Assembly: GCA_019400425.1 (NCBI GenBank)
Contig: JAFREE010000091.1
Location: forward strand, 33,325-97,324
DNA from: Hymenochaete sp. R1
Taxonomy: Eukaryota > Basidiomycota > Agaricomycetes > Hymenochaetales > Hymenochaetaceae
DNA: 64,000 bases
Direction: 5' to 3'
Position numbers and translations under genes: made by a program. The notes below the pieces were generated by a model. That model saw only the letters and a list, made by a program, of their open reading frames with translations. It did no database searches and was not told where the DNA came from. Shown piece after piece: positions 36,611 through 47,536 of this stretch (position 1 is its first letter; every line of letters starts with the position of its first letter).

Positions 36611-37865
36611 TCAAGAGCTATTGTGCTTGATGCTACCGCAGGCCCGACAAGACCAGAAATCGCGATAATTGTCCACTTCCCCACAAGTTATACATATCCA
36701 TGTGTTGCCCTGTTGCGGTCGCTCTGTTCGACACATGGTACATTGCAAATGGTCGGACGCGTTTAGAAGCGTGCATGTCGGACATGGCCAGCCCTCTTCC
36801 AAAGACGGGTACAAGGGCGAAAACGATAAGGTTTGCGAAGAAGATGAATGAAGATGAAGCGAAGCACGCTCAGACAACGGTAGATGCACTTTTGAATTGC
36901 ATTGTTTTGAAGAATTCAGAGGGCCCTTATCGGCGCTTTTTGCACCACGATACTGTGAGACTGGCACTCCGTGTGATTTGCCACCAGCTTCATTTTTTCT
37001 TTCTATGCTCGCCAACCCTTCTTCACCACCCAAGTCCGCCAAGCGGAGCGTTCCACATTGCTTTTCATCCCCAGCTCGTCGTTCTGCAGCCTAAGACACT
37101 AATATTAAGCAGAGCAGCCCAATATAAGCGGGAAAAAAACTCACCTGGGCGACCAATTCCCTTCTACTGAGATTCTTTTGAGCTATCCCTCCCAATTTCT
37201 GGCCTCCGCGGTTTCCCAAAACGACCTGTAACACCTTTCTTTTTTCCGCGGCCTGCAGCGCCTTTTGACGACCAAGTGCCGGTGGTGCATTGCGTGAGAC
37301 ACCGACAACGAGCCGTTTGCCTTCCGAGTAGAATCCTTCCTCAGAGTAGCCTGACTTTCTGAATGTATCGTACTCCGATTCAAGTTCACACAGGAGCTTG
37401 TAGAACTTTTCGTCGTGCGGTCCGTGTACATTATGAGTGAGCTTGGAAGTGGATCAGTGTAATCAAATAGGCTCTGGGTCGGGATCTAACCTCATGCAGT
37501 AAAACAGCAACCAGCTGCTCGTCGTCATAGAACGTGTTCGGGGCATGAGCCGGCCTCAGCCTCACAAGTATCTTTTGGCCCCGGTTTATGTCTGCAGCGT
37601 AACGTAAACAAAGAATACACGAAGAGAGATCCGAACGTACTCATGCCTTCGGATGAGCTATCAGTCAAAAAATCACAAACGTCTTCGAGACTTACGCACC
37701 GAGAAGATTCTGGTCCTTTGGGAAGAACTCCGCAAGAACAGGAAGGGTCCAGGAGTGTTTGCGCATAACTGGCTTTACCAAAGAAGCTATTTTCTGTAGG
37801 AGAGTGACAGCTCTCTTCGCATCCGGCTGGCACTTGAGATGCGTAAACTCCTTCACCAACGACAT
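36611..37865 (-). CDS. WSS1: Wss1/SPRTN-type DNA-protein crosslink protease (WLM domain)
   Basis: Five exons: 37700-37865, 37641-37646, 37491-37591, 37145-37441, 36611-37090, giving 349 aa. The WLM metalloprotease domain spans residues 1-180: MSLVKEFTHLKCQPDAKRA, WTLPVLAEFFPKDQNLLGMN, INRGQKILVRLRPAHAPNTF, the zinc site HELTH (H90, E91, H94) and NVHGPHDEKFYKLLCELESE. A variable linker follows. Two zinc fingers end the protein: a RanBP2-type WPCPTCTLLNASDHLQCTMC and a second CxxC...CxxC unit (WICITCGEVDN...WSCRACG). Wss1 degrades DNA-crosslinked and SUMO-modified proteins in the nucleus. The ATG at 37863-37865 is chosen because it begins the conserved WLM start; a longer frame with another ATG at 37974 is out of phase. 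The LLG-MN-INRG junction needs an exon of only six nucleotides. The gene shares a 182-bp divergent promoter with ILV1. Confidence 0.9.
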
Positions 37866-37935
37866 GAGGGGAGAAGGCGGAAAGCAGCGAAAAGGCTATG
37901 ACGGCGGACGCGTCGCGACGCGCTAATGAAGCGAC

Positions 37936-37941
37936 CACGTG
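37936..37941. promoter_or_regulatory. CACGTG palindrome in the WSS1/ILV1 divergent promoter
   Basis: A perfect CACGTG within the 182 bp that separates the two start codons, 71 bp from the WSS1 ATG and about 107 bp from the ILV1 ATG. Possible bHLH site, motif only. Confidence 0.25.
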
Positions 37942-38047
37942 CAGTTTCGGGGAATGCCGATCGATAGTTTTCATACAGATCTCGGGATCGCATTAATGTC
38001 TGCTCTGCACTCGCTCAACGGCTTCTCAATTCTCAGAGAGAACTACC

Positions 38048-39960
38048 ATGTCCTCAGCAGCTGCAACCTTGGAATACTCATCACACGCTCCTGAGCCTTT
38101 GAGGTATCCCAGCCTCTCGTCTTCGTATATTTTACCATGCGAAACGCCAGATTACCTGCGACTCATCCTCACCTCCAAGGTCTATGACATCCTAAAAGAA
38201 ACGCCTTTGGTCTATGCTCCTAATCTCAGTGCGAAGCTCGGAAACGAAATCTGGCTGAAACGGGAGGATCTGCAAGAGGTTTTCAGCTTTAAAATTCGCG
38301 GGGCCTTCAACTATATGGCTAACTTATCGGAGGACAAGCGATGGAAAGGCGTGATTACTTGCAGCGCTGGTTAGTGTGCGTAAGATGCGACTATCTGTAT
38401 GGCTGATTTTGTTGATTTGATTCCTTCCCCAGGAAATCATGCTCAAGGTGTCGCGCTATCCGGGAGGCATCTTAACATCCCATGTACAATCGTCATGCCG
38501 AAAGGCACCCCATCCATTAAGGTCCGAAATGTTGCAAGGTTAGGTGCTAAGGTAGTTCTTCATGGTGATGACTTCGATGCTGCAAAAGCGGAGTGCGCTC
38601 GTCTTGCTCAATTACACGGGCTTGTATTCGTACCCCCATACGATGATCCGTTAGTAATAGCTGGTCAGGGAACAGTTGGAATGGAGATTCTCAAACAAAT
38701 GCGCTCTTCAGAAACGCTTGATGGGATTTTTGCGAGCATCGGGGGCGGAGGGCTCGTTGCCGGTATCTGCGAATATGTAAAGAGGATAGGTCCGCCTACC
38801 ACACAGATCATTGGTGTAGAGACAGTCGACGGTGACGCCATGGCCAGAAGCTTGAAAGCCGGCGAGCGAGTCACGTTGGATGAGGTTGGTCCGTTTAGCG
38901 ATGGCACTGCTGTCAAAATCGTAGGGGAGGAGCCCTTTCGTATATGCAAAAACCTCTTGGATGATACCGTCATTGTCAACAACGACGAGATCTGTGCATC
39001 CATCAAAGACATCTTCGAAGGTAGGCGTGCTCATGCTACTCGAGGACAATAGGTCTGACATGACAGCACTGCAGAGACGAGGTCGGTGACGGAACCGGCT
39101 GGGGCTTTGGCACTTGCTGGCTTAAAGCGCTATATTCAACAGCAGAGCCTCGTTGGTGCCAGAAAACGCTTTGTCGCCGTTGTCAGTGGAGCAAACATGA
39201 ATTTCGGGCGTCTGCGATTTGTTGCCGAGCGCGCTGAAATTGGTGAGGGTAGAGAAGCATTGATCAGTGTTGAGATTCCCGAAAAGCCAGGATCGCAAGT
39301 TCTTATTTGAATTTTTTGCGCATAGTCCCGCTGAACTCGTATATAGCTTTATAGGGCTTCATTCTGTCATTCACCCTCGTCCCGTCTCTGAGTTCCTTTA
39401 CCGATACGATTCACCAGCTTTAGCCCACGTTTTCATGTCGTTCATTCTGGAATCTGGCTCTCGAGACATGGAAATCAGCGACGTTCTATCAGAACTCAAT
39501 GCTCGAGGCATGAAAGGCTATGATATCAGCGGAGACGAGTTAGCAAAGACACATGCAAGATACATGATTGGCGGGCGGAAGAACGTGGAACACGAGAGGA
39601 TTTTTAGGTTTGGTATGTGCCTTTCACTTATCTCTCTTAGGTGCCATACTGATATTGTACAGAATTTCCCGAACGACCGGGCGCCCTGAGGAAGTTCTTG
39701 CAAGGGTTACACAGTGGCTGGAACATCTCGTTATTCCACTATCGGAATCATGGTGCCGGTAAGCAGCAGCTGCGACAAGGCGTTCCCTTTTCAAAGATGA
39801 TCAAACTCGTTCCTCAGATCTTGGGAAGATCCTGGCTGGCATTCAAGTTCCAACGGAAGAAAATGCTGAATTTGAAGATTTTTTGAAACGCCTTGGATAT
39901 CCCTACGTGGAGGAAACAGAAAATGAAACATACAAACGATATTTACGGGGACAAAGTTAG
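38048..39960 (+). CDS. ILV1: Threonine deaminase (threonine ammonia-lyase), isoleucine synthesis
   Basis: Six exons: 38048-38369, 38433-39020, 39075-39294, 39347-39612, 39663-39758, 39818-39960, giving 544 aa. The PLP-dependent core has the Schiff-base lysine in [13 protein letters not shown] (K82), the phosphate/substrate loop [12 protein letters not shown] and the glycine loop [22 protein letters not shown] follows. The C-terminal half has two ACT-like regulatory modules ([19 protein letters not shown]...; [17 protein letters not shown]...[12 protein letters not shown]) ending [19 protein letters not shown]. It makes 2-oxobutanoate from threonine and is normally feedback-inhibited by isoleucine through the ACT domains. 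The N-terminus has no strong mitochondrial presequence, although the fungal enzyme is mitochondrial. The third intron (39295-39346, 52 nt) can only be spliced in frame with a GCAAGT donor, a GC-AG intron; other introns are GT-AG. Confidence 0.95.
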
Positions 39961-40176
39961 CTTTCAACGTCAGACGACATCCGAAACACAATGAACCGCT
40001 GATTGTATTACTTAATTATATTTTTGCTTATCTCGTTACATTCTCTCTGTCCATGCCGAAAATCAATATGCCGTTAAGTCGTTAACAAGGTGCAATGAAA
40101 GCAGAATCAAAGAGTTGAATGTATGAAAAGTGGAGGGTATAAAATGTAAAAATAAGATAGTGGATGAGTGACGCAA

Positions 40177-40882
40177 TCAGTCCCCCCAGCTTCGGGTCAA
40201 CATCCCGACGTCACCAAAATCATCCTGTAATGCTGAGTCCAACTCATTGGATATAGCTTTTATCTGTTGACAATGTACACATATATCAAGTGATCAGAGA
40301 TGCGATAGTAGTAGAGTGACTTACTTCTTCGCTATCTTGTTCAGATAGTGGTGTGATGTCGAGCCCACGGATGCCTTGTGAGTCTGTTTTCGAACCAGGC
40401 CCTACAACATCAGAGGTCTTCCTCATAAGTTGTGTTTCCTGCTCGAAATTACCTCTCCCACTGTCGACGCTTTGAATGCCTTCAAGTGCTGGGATTCTAT
40501 CTGCGTCGTTGCTTGCATCGGGGTACCGTCCAGCTTTTGTTCGCGTCCGACCCCTTCGGCTTGACGAAGGTGCGTGTAAGTTGCTACCGTTCTTTGACGA
40601 TGGTACCAGTTGAGCACGGAACTTATGCTCTCCGGATACTTCATTGAAATCGTCCGACGACATTCGAGAATAAGATGGGTGATGAACAGAGGAAGCAGAG
40701 ACAGAACGGGATATAGAGGGTGAAGGAGGTGCCCTTTGAGTGTTACCACCGTACTGGTTAGCGAGATGAGGGTTGCTGACGTTGGTTGAAGGACTACGAT
40801 TCGAGCGAGAAGAAGACGTGTTCATTCCGTCCGAAAGATCATTCCGAAGGTTGAAAGGGACTCGGGAGAGAACCCGAACCAT
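40177..40882 (-). CDS. Small disordered Ser-rich protein, unknown function
   Basis: Two exons, 40325-40882 and 40177-40263, joined across a 61-nt intron (GTAAGT...CAACAG), give 214 aa from the ATG at 40882 (MVRVLSRVPFNLRNDLSDGM). Residues 20-90 are Ser/Asn/Pro-rich (SSSRSNRSPSTNVSNPH, SPSISRSVSASSVHHPSYSR), followed by a bas­ic SSRRGRTRTKAGRYPD patch, an acidic SEQDSEEIK region and a possibly helical tail IKAISNELDSALQDDFGDVG. No domain or family is recognised. Both the clean splice junction and the continuous frame argue for a real gene. It converges on ILV1 (216 bp between stops) and diverges from VPS15. Confidence 0.65.
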
Positions 40883-41491
40883 TTTGCTACAGAGGCTAGA
40901 TATGACTTTAAGACACCAGTAGGAATTTTGAATAGACACACCCTTCTTTCGACCTGACTATCACGTTAAGCCTTTCCTTTGCTTTCTGTTGATCTATGAC
41001 CGTCGAGTCGTATGATGAGACCCTAAGTCATGCAGAGACCTTAGTACCAGTACGTGTTGAATGGATGGAAAGGGACGTAGACCTTACCCTGGATCGTCCT
41101 CGATTTGTGGTAAAAGTTGGGAATGCTCGTCATGAATCTAAAAAAAATACACTGAGCTCTAATATCAAAAGTCTAATATCGGACGTACATCAATCGAAGG
41201 CCTTCTACGCCAACAACAGCAGAAAATGCTGCTGAACATTGCGTTGTTCAAGGGGGGAAAGTACAAGGGGGGAGAGCCGGAAAGATAAGGAGCTCGGGAT
41301 TCATAAAGTTAGTCGTCGTAATCCGCGCACCAGAAAACATCGTGGAAAACTATCACGTGCCTTTTCACGCAACTTCGACCAAAAGAACCATCTTGGAGCC
41401 CCTGGCATCAGGACGGATCCAGGTCTCCTTATTCTCTCTCATCCTCAGGAATCTTCCACAAGCTTAAGTACTCGTATATACACAATGAGAA
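40883..41491. promoter_or_regulatory. Divergent promoter region, unknown gene / VPS15
   Basis: 609 bp between two divergent start codons. A CACGTG lies at 41354-41359, 133 bp before the VPS15 ATG. A 79-codon open frame starting at 40996 on the plus strand lies about 500 bp upstream of VPS15; it has no family support and may be chance. No RNA gene is seen. Confidence 0.45.
41354..41359. promoter_or_regulatory. CACGTG palindrome upstream of VPS15
   Basis: Perfect CACGTG in TATCACGTGCC, 133 bp before the VPS15 start codon. Motif only. Confidence 0.25.
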
Positions 41492-44400
41492 ATGGGGAAC
41501 AATCAATCAAGTGCATTAGCCAATCGGATTCCAGGTGCTCTGGACACGTTTGTCTCTGAACTGGGTTCCGACATTGTTCATGACAAGAGGTACGCAAAAT
41601 GCAATCGAACTCAGAGGTAGGCTCACGCGCCGGTAGTCTGGGAACATCTCGCTTCCTCAAGACTGTGAAATGCCGACATACAAATGGCTTCATTGTAGTT
41701 AAGCTTTTCATCAAACCCGACTCAAATCCGTTGGACGAGAAGTTCCTCAGACGTCTGAAGAGTACGTGTAAAGATACTGGCGCTCGTGACACTATCTGAC
41801 GCATAAGAAATACGAAGAGGAGAAGAAAGCTTTGAAAGATATAGCCAACGTCTACTCGTATCAAGTGTTTTTGGAGTCTGATAAGGCTGGATACGCTGTT
41901 AGGCAATGGGTCGCGAGTAACCTGTACGATCGCATAAGGTGCACTTTCTTCTTTCCTTCTTCGTTTGATGGTAATCCCTTAATAAAGCTTGAAGCACTCG
42001 TCCTTTCCTCTCAGACATAGAGAAGAAGTGGATTGCATTTCAAATATTGACTGGCTTACGGGACGCAAGCAAAAAGAAGGTTGCGCATGGTGATATAAAA
42101 TCGGAGAATATACTTGTGACTTCATGGACATGGGTGTATATCACCGACTTCTCATCCTTCAAACCCACGTACCTGCCCTTGGATAACCCGTCCGATTTCG
42201 CGTACTACTTCGATACATCAGGCCGGCGTAACTGCTATATAGCGCCTGAAAGATTCTATTCGACAGAGAAACACGGTGATGGCGCAAAACGAAGTCAAAT
42301 CGGGGAGCAGCTTCTCCCCGTGCGACCGGATGGCAGCCGGAAGGAAGGAAAAGTTACCGAAGCGATGGATGTTTTCAGTGCAGGATGCGTTCTTGCCGAA
42401 CTTTTCCTTGAAGGAACTCCTCTGTTTACGCTCAGCCAGTTATTCAAATACAGAGCCGGTGAGCATGATGTCAGTACCCATCTGTCATTGTTAGAAGCCA
42501 CTGTTCAAGTAAGTTGGTATTTTCTTACCTTTTGCAACATTCTTATTGAAGCTACTCTTACTTCGAATATAAGGACCTGATCAAGTCTATGATTTCCGTG
42601 GATCCCGAATCACGACCGACTTTTGACCAGTTGCTACATTCTTCACGTGGTCTTCTTTTTCCGGAATGCTTCTATTCTGTTCTGCATGATCTCATAGGCT
42701 CTGTCAACGATATTTCTGCATCTGCAGCATTCTCTAATGTATTTAATCCATCCATGCCAAACATCACTACAAGCAGTGGCACGCAAGTTCGATCTGGCAT
42801 ATCGGACGACAAGACTTCCGTTGCCGATAATTCTTCCGAACAGTCGTCGCTTCCAGGCGATTCCGACCGCAGGATCTCGCGATTATGGATGGAATTTGAA
42901 GGCATTGAGCCTTGTTTCAAGATCGAAGGGCTTAGTGTATCTGACACAGTGAAAATAACGCATTCCACCCAGTACTCAACTTTCAAGCCAATTCAGGTAT
43001 GTTGTGAATGATAATCTTGACGTTGTGTCTAACTTTTTTTAGAGCGTGTTACCTGTCGTAGTCAGTATGTCCAATCAGTCTATTCGAAACTTGCCCATGG
43101 CAAATCCTCCGCCAGAAGGTAACGTTCATATCAGAGTTATGGTCGAAAGTTATTACTCATAATTTGACGTAGATGGGCCGGCTTTGATCATACTGTCATT
43201 AGTATGCGCAAATATACGAAACTGTCGGCTTCCCAGCTCGAAGCTTCGCGCTCTGGATATGTTGCTTGTCCTTTCAACATATCTCACAGACGAAGCTAAG
43301 CTGGATCGGCTCTTGCCTTACATTATAGAGCTCGGGCACGATGACGCACCGGTTATACGAACGGCCGCCCTTCGATCAGCGCTTCAACTGGTCTGTCCAG
43401 CATTTAGTCCATTGAATCATGGAATTGACTGTCGTTATCTAGCTTTCTCTGGTTAAAGCAATTTCACCTTTCAACGCGGATATATTCCCTCAATTTGTCC
43501 TGCCGTATTTACGGTACATGACGAGTGACGGGGAGACTTCAGTCCGGAGTGTGGCTTCACAAAGCATAGTCCCGTTCTCCAACTTGGCCGTGAAGTTCCT
43601 AGAAATGGGACAAGCGCTGAGGGCGCATGGATCCTTCAAAATGAGCGCCGGTCAATATCTTACAGAATCACAGATTGAGGTCAGCAAAATCATGGCTCAG
43701 ATATTCAAGAGATTGACGTTCTCTTATCCAAGAAGATTTCATACGATTCTCGTATGGAGGAGCTACAAGCACTTGTAGAGAACCAATTATCTCTACTTCT
43801 CGTTGATCCAAATAGCGTTGTGAAACGCTCTGCTCTTCTCGACATTGCACCTCTGTGTATTTTTTTTGGTCGGCAAAAGACCAATGACGTCCTGCTCAGC
43901 CACATGATCACGTATCTCAACGACCGCGACTGGTTGCTGCGATATGCATTCTTCGACAGTATCGTTGATGTTGCGGCGTGTCTTGGAGGTCGAAATTTGG
44001 AAGAATACATCTTTCCTCTAATGACTCAGGCGTTATCGGGTGGGTGTCTTATTGTTGAGCATATATATTGCGTCGTAACATAAATTTAGATGCGGAAGAG
44101 ACGAATGTAGCTAAAGTTCTATCGGCTCTCACAACACTCAGCGAACTGCGTTTATTCCAAAAAATGAGGCTTTGGGAGCTAATGAGCACGACGCTTCCTC
44201 TCCTGTATCACCCAAATTCTTGGATTAAACAAGGTATGACATATGAACTTTAAATTCGGTATGTATCTTAGACTTCAAACGTAGGAGCCGCTCTCTTCAT
44301 AGCTTCAGCAGCGAAAGCTTTACCGGCTACCGATGTGTGGTGTATACTTTACCCGTCGTTGAGGCATTTCATGCGATCGGATATACGTTCAGTAGAGGCT

Positions 44401-47208
44401 CCAGATATTCTGAAGGCTCTCAAGACACCAGTAAGACTTCCGTAAAGTCTGTTGTTATGATCTAACGACTTTTACAAGCTCCCACGTCACATTTACGATT
44501 TTGCCCTGGACTGGGCATCCAAGGCGGGCAACTCTCAATTTTGGAGAGGACAGAAAAAGTCTTCAGCTAAAAGTGAAAGTGCGAAGGAAGCTGCTGCTTC
44601 TGCGGCAAGACGTGGCGGCCGTGGGGCTATTCGAATAACGATGAAATCCGAACAGTGCGTGTTGTAATATCTCGGTCTTGACGAAGATTAATGTGCGAGC
44701 TGAAGGGATGAGCTACAACTGGGAAGACTCCAACATCTAGGTATGTCTTCTCCGGAGGAAGCAAAACTTGTTGCCTTGCGTGATTACATCGCAAAGTCTG
44801 CCGACGCGGGGAATAGGTCAGCATATATTTTTATGCTCATGTAACAATATTGAAGGTTCTTTTTACAGCCTACGCTCGAGAAGCAAGATAGATTCTGAAT
44901 TGGAACAACTTCAGACTACGGGCCATGTCGAGATGCAGAAGCTCGGTGTCGTTCCGCATACAATCTTTTTGGGTTCGCGACCAACGTCGGAAGTTGCTCG
45001 ACGAATATCTGACACATACAACGTTGGCCGTACAAACGTCCAGGATTTGAATCCGAGCAGCGCTCCGTTTGAGGATCTTCGTAGAAGGTTGGAATCCATA
45101 AATGGATCGAATCCTTCTTTGATTTCCATCACTAGTCCAGAAAGGCCGATGGTGCCATCGCGTTTGACCTCAAATGTGTCGGATCTCCCGCCGTCTCTTC
45201 CTATAAGACCAGTCAGTCCCACGGAGTCCGTTGTCTCTACGACAAACTCTGCCTCAGTACGCCCGCGATTCAACCTAGGAGCTGTTGAGGGGAGAAAAGC
45301 TGCACCAGCCATTGGTCACTCGCGCATGAACGCGGTAGGTTTACTGGAGGCTCCGAGTCGTATGTCTGTGGATGGCGATCGGGAATATCCCGCGTCTCCC
45401 GGATCGGGAGCATACACAGTTCGAGGTTTCCGGAGTCCAAGAGTTTCAACGCACGAAGGTGATATTTCTTGCTCATTGTAAACCTATTCATTAATACATT
45501 TCAAGACGGACACGACAGCACACTGAACGCGTATCTGGATCATCTGTATGGCGATATCAATAATCAAGTTCAGAATGAGTTCGGTCCTCGAACCCATGAC
45601 GGCCCTGTGCGAAGACGTAACGCTACACGGCAAAACTTCTCTGTCAGGGACTCAAAGCGGCGAAGTGTCGACGCCACGCTTATCAGTCATTTGAATGCCC
45701 ATTCAGGTCCTGTAAATGGCATTGCAATCGCCTCAGACCATCTTTTCTTTGTCACTTGTTCCGACGACAAATCCGTCAAAATCTGGGATTCAGCGAGGCT
45801 CGAGCGTAACGTGACAAGCAAACCACGGTTCACATATATGCAACACCATTCCCGCGTCAAGTGTATTTGCATGTTGGAGTGTCATCATGCTTTTGCGAGC
45901 GCTGCTGAAGATGGCAGTATTCATGTTGTCCGTGTTCATGTGAACCAGAGCGGCTCGTTACCAAAGTACAGCAAACTACAGGTCGTGCGAGAGCATAGGC
46001 TTGATAAAGTAGGAGAGCATGCACGATGTATGACCCATTTTACTACAGGTCAGTTTGTTTTTGATAACTTTTGGCGAGAACTTTTTCCAATGCAGTCCGC
46101 ATACCCTTTAGATTCTTCTTCTTGTCTTCTTTATGCCACCAACTTCTCGACAATAGTGTTGCTGGACCTTTACACGATGCAAATATCTATGCTCATGGAA
46201 AACCCAAAGCAATATGGGCCAATAGTCTCACTCTGCCTTGACCGCAAAAAGAAATGGCTCGTGACAGCTGCAGTTTCGGGTGTTCTTTCTCTCTGGGATT
46301 TGCGATTTGGCCTGCTTCTTCGAACCTGGAGCATCGGTGGATCATGCGGCATCGAATCAAAAAGCATCCATATTAGAGACTGTAGTTTACATCCATCTAA
46401 AGGTCGAGGTCGATGGATCGTAGTGGCATTAGACGAGCCCGACGCAGCAGCTGAACTCAATGGCCCCAGCATATTTGAAGTCTGGGATATCGAAAAAGCA
46501 ACACTCGTAGAATGGTTTATCAGGAAACATTCACCATCTTCAAGTTCGGACCGATCCGCTGTGGATGTCACTATGCCATCAGTTTTACCTCCGGCTTTTG
46601 ATGCTGCGGCAGGAATCGCGGCCCTCGTCCGTTCTCACCAACATAGTAGTTCCTCATCCTCCACGTCCGCATCACCATTCGGAGACCCCGGTGAGCTTCA
46701 TAAAGATTCTCAAGCGGCACCTTATATCTGCGCTATGGTTACTGGAAGTGATTTCGGAGGCCACGGCACTTCGACACGGTCATTTGTCGATTTGTCTTTA
46801 GATACGGATCGGTCCCTAGGATCGGGTAAATGTGGGTTCCTTCTGGCTGGCGCTGAAGACTGTAGTATCCGGCTGTTCGACCTAGAAAGCTTCGACAAAT
46901 CGATAGTCGTGTGTGACCACGATGACGAACGTGAACGACCGTTGTTCTCGACAATCAACAAAGACGGCATCCTCGTGCATGTTGAAACGCCTCCGTCGAA
47001 ATCGCATTCTCATGCGGGCTCAGGACAACGGGCATCTCTAATAATGGCACACCAGTCGAGTCTTTTGAAAGCTCACCAAGACTGTATCAAGGCCATCGCA
47101 TGCTTAGATGCTCCTTTCCGTGGTTGTATCGTTAGTGCAGACCGAGCTGGTATAGTGAAGGTCTGGAGGATAGAAGGGTTGGCAGAACCATCATCCGGGC
47201 CGTATTAA
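41492..47208 (+). CDS. VPS15: Vps15, regulatory pseudokinase of the Vps34 PI3-kinase complexes
   Basis: Sixteen exons: 41492-41589, 41637-41761, 41818-41938, 41995-42508, 42574-42996, 43043-43118, 43173-43390, 43443-43679, 43733-44039, 44090-44233, 44285-44430, 44479-44654, 44706-44816, 44869-45458, 45506-46048, 46112-47208, giving 1641 aa. MGNNQSSALANRI supplies an N-myristoylation glycine. The kinase-like domain has GTSRFLKTVKCRHTNGFIVV, HGDIKSENILVTSW (from residue 146) and DFSSFKPTYLP where an active kinase has DFG, then RNCYIAPERFYS. A HEAT-repeat middle follows (LDRLLPYIIELGHDDAPVIR; VVKRSALLDIAPLCIFFG; WLLRYAFFDSIVDVAACLGG), then a disordered linker and C-terminal WD40 repeats (HSGPVNGIAIASDHLFFVTC, SDDKSVKIWDSARLE, LLAGAEDCSIRLFDLES, AGIVKVWRIEGL). 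Vps15 scaffolds Vps34 and Vps30 in autophagy and endosomal PI3P formation. Several junctions were set by conserved blocks, such as RRLK-KEKKALKDIANVY and DRI-STRPFLSDIEKKW. Confidence 0.93.
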
Positions 47209-47536
47209 ATTATATTCGCTTATAACTATTTCAATATTAGAGATTGAACCACCGCTCGAGCGAAAAAAAGTGCACTGGGATTCATTGTGTCAGAACGTTT
47301 CGGTCATTGCGAACAAAGTCGCTTGACGTCCATAGCTCGCTTGCACAGGGCAAAAATCATTTTTTTACATAAAAAAATTGAACAAGAGAAATGATGTAGA
47401 CGAGCTGGTGGCTATTGAAATCTTTGATCAACCGAGGATTGAGAATTAATATGAATTACACCGAAGAAATGGGAATAAACATAATGCCTGCTACGACAGA
47501 AAAAAAGTATCATAAGTTACGATAACGAGTTCTGGT
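47209..47536. other. Convergent intergenic region VPS15 / VPS8
   Basis: 328 bp between two stop codons, A/T-rich with runs such as CATTTTTTTACATAAAAAAATTG near 47358. It presumably holds both 3' UTRs. No gene is seen. Confidence 0.6.

Noticed and set aside
37525..37974. 149-codon minus frame starting MKTIDRHSPK as the WSS1 N-terminus
   Set aside because: It is out of phase with the conserved WLM sequence, which begins at the ATG 37865 in another frame over the same bases.
40996..41235. 79-codon plus frame upstream of VPS15 as a gene or uORF
   Set aside because: About 500 bp upstream of VPS15, no homology-like features. Transcript evidence would be needed to call it an upstream ORF.
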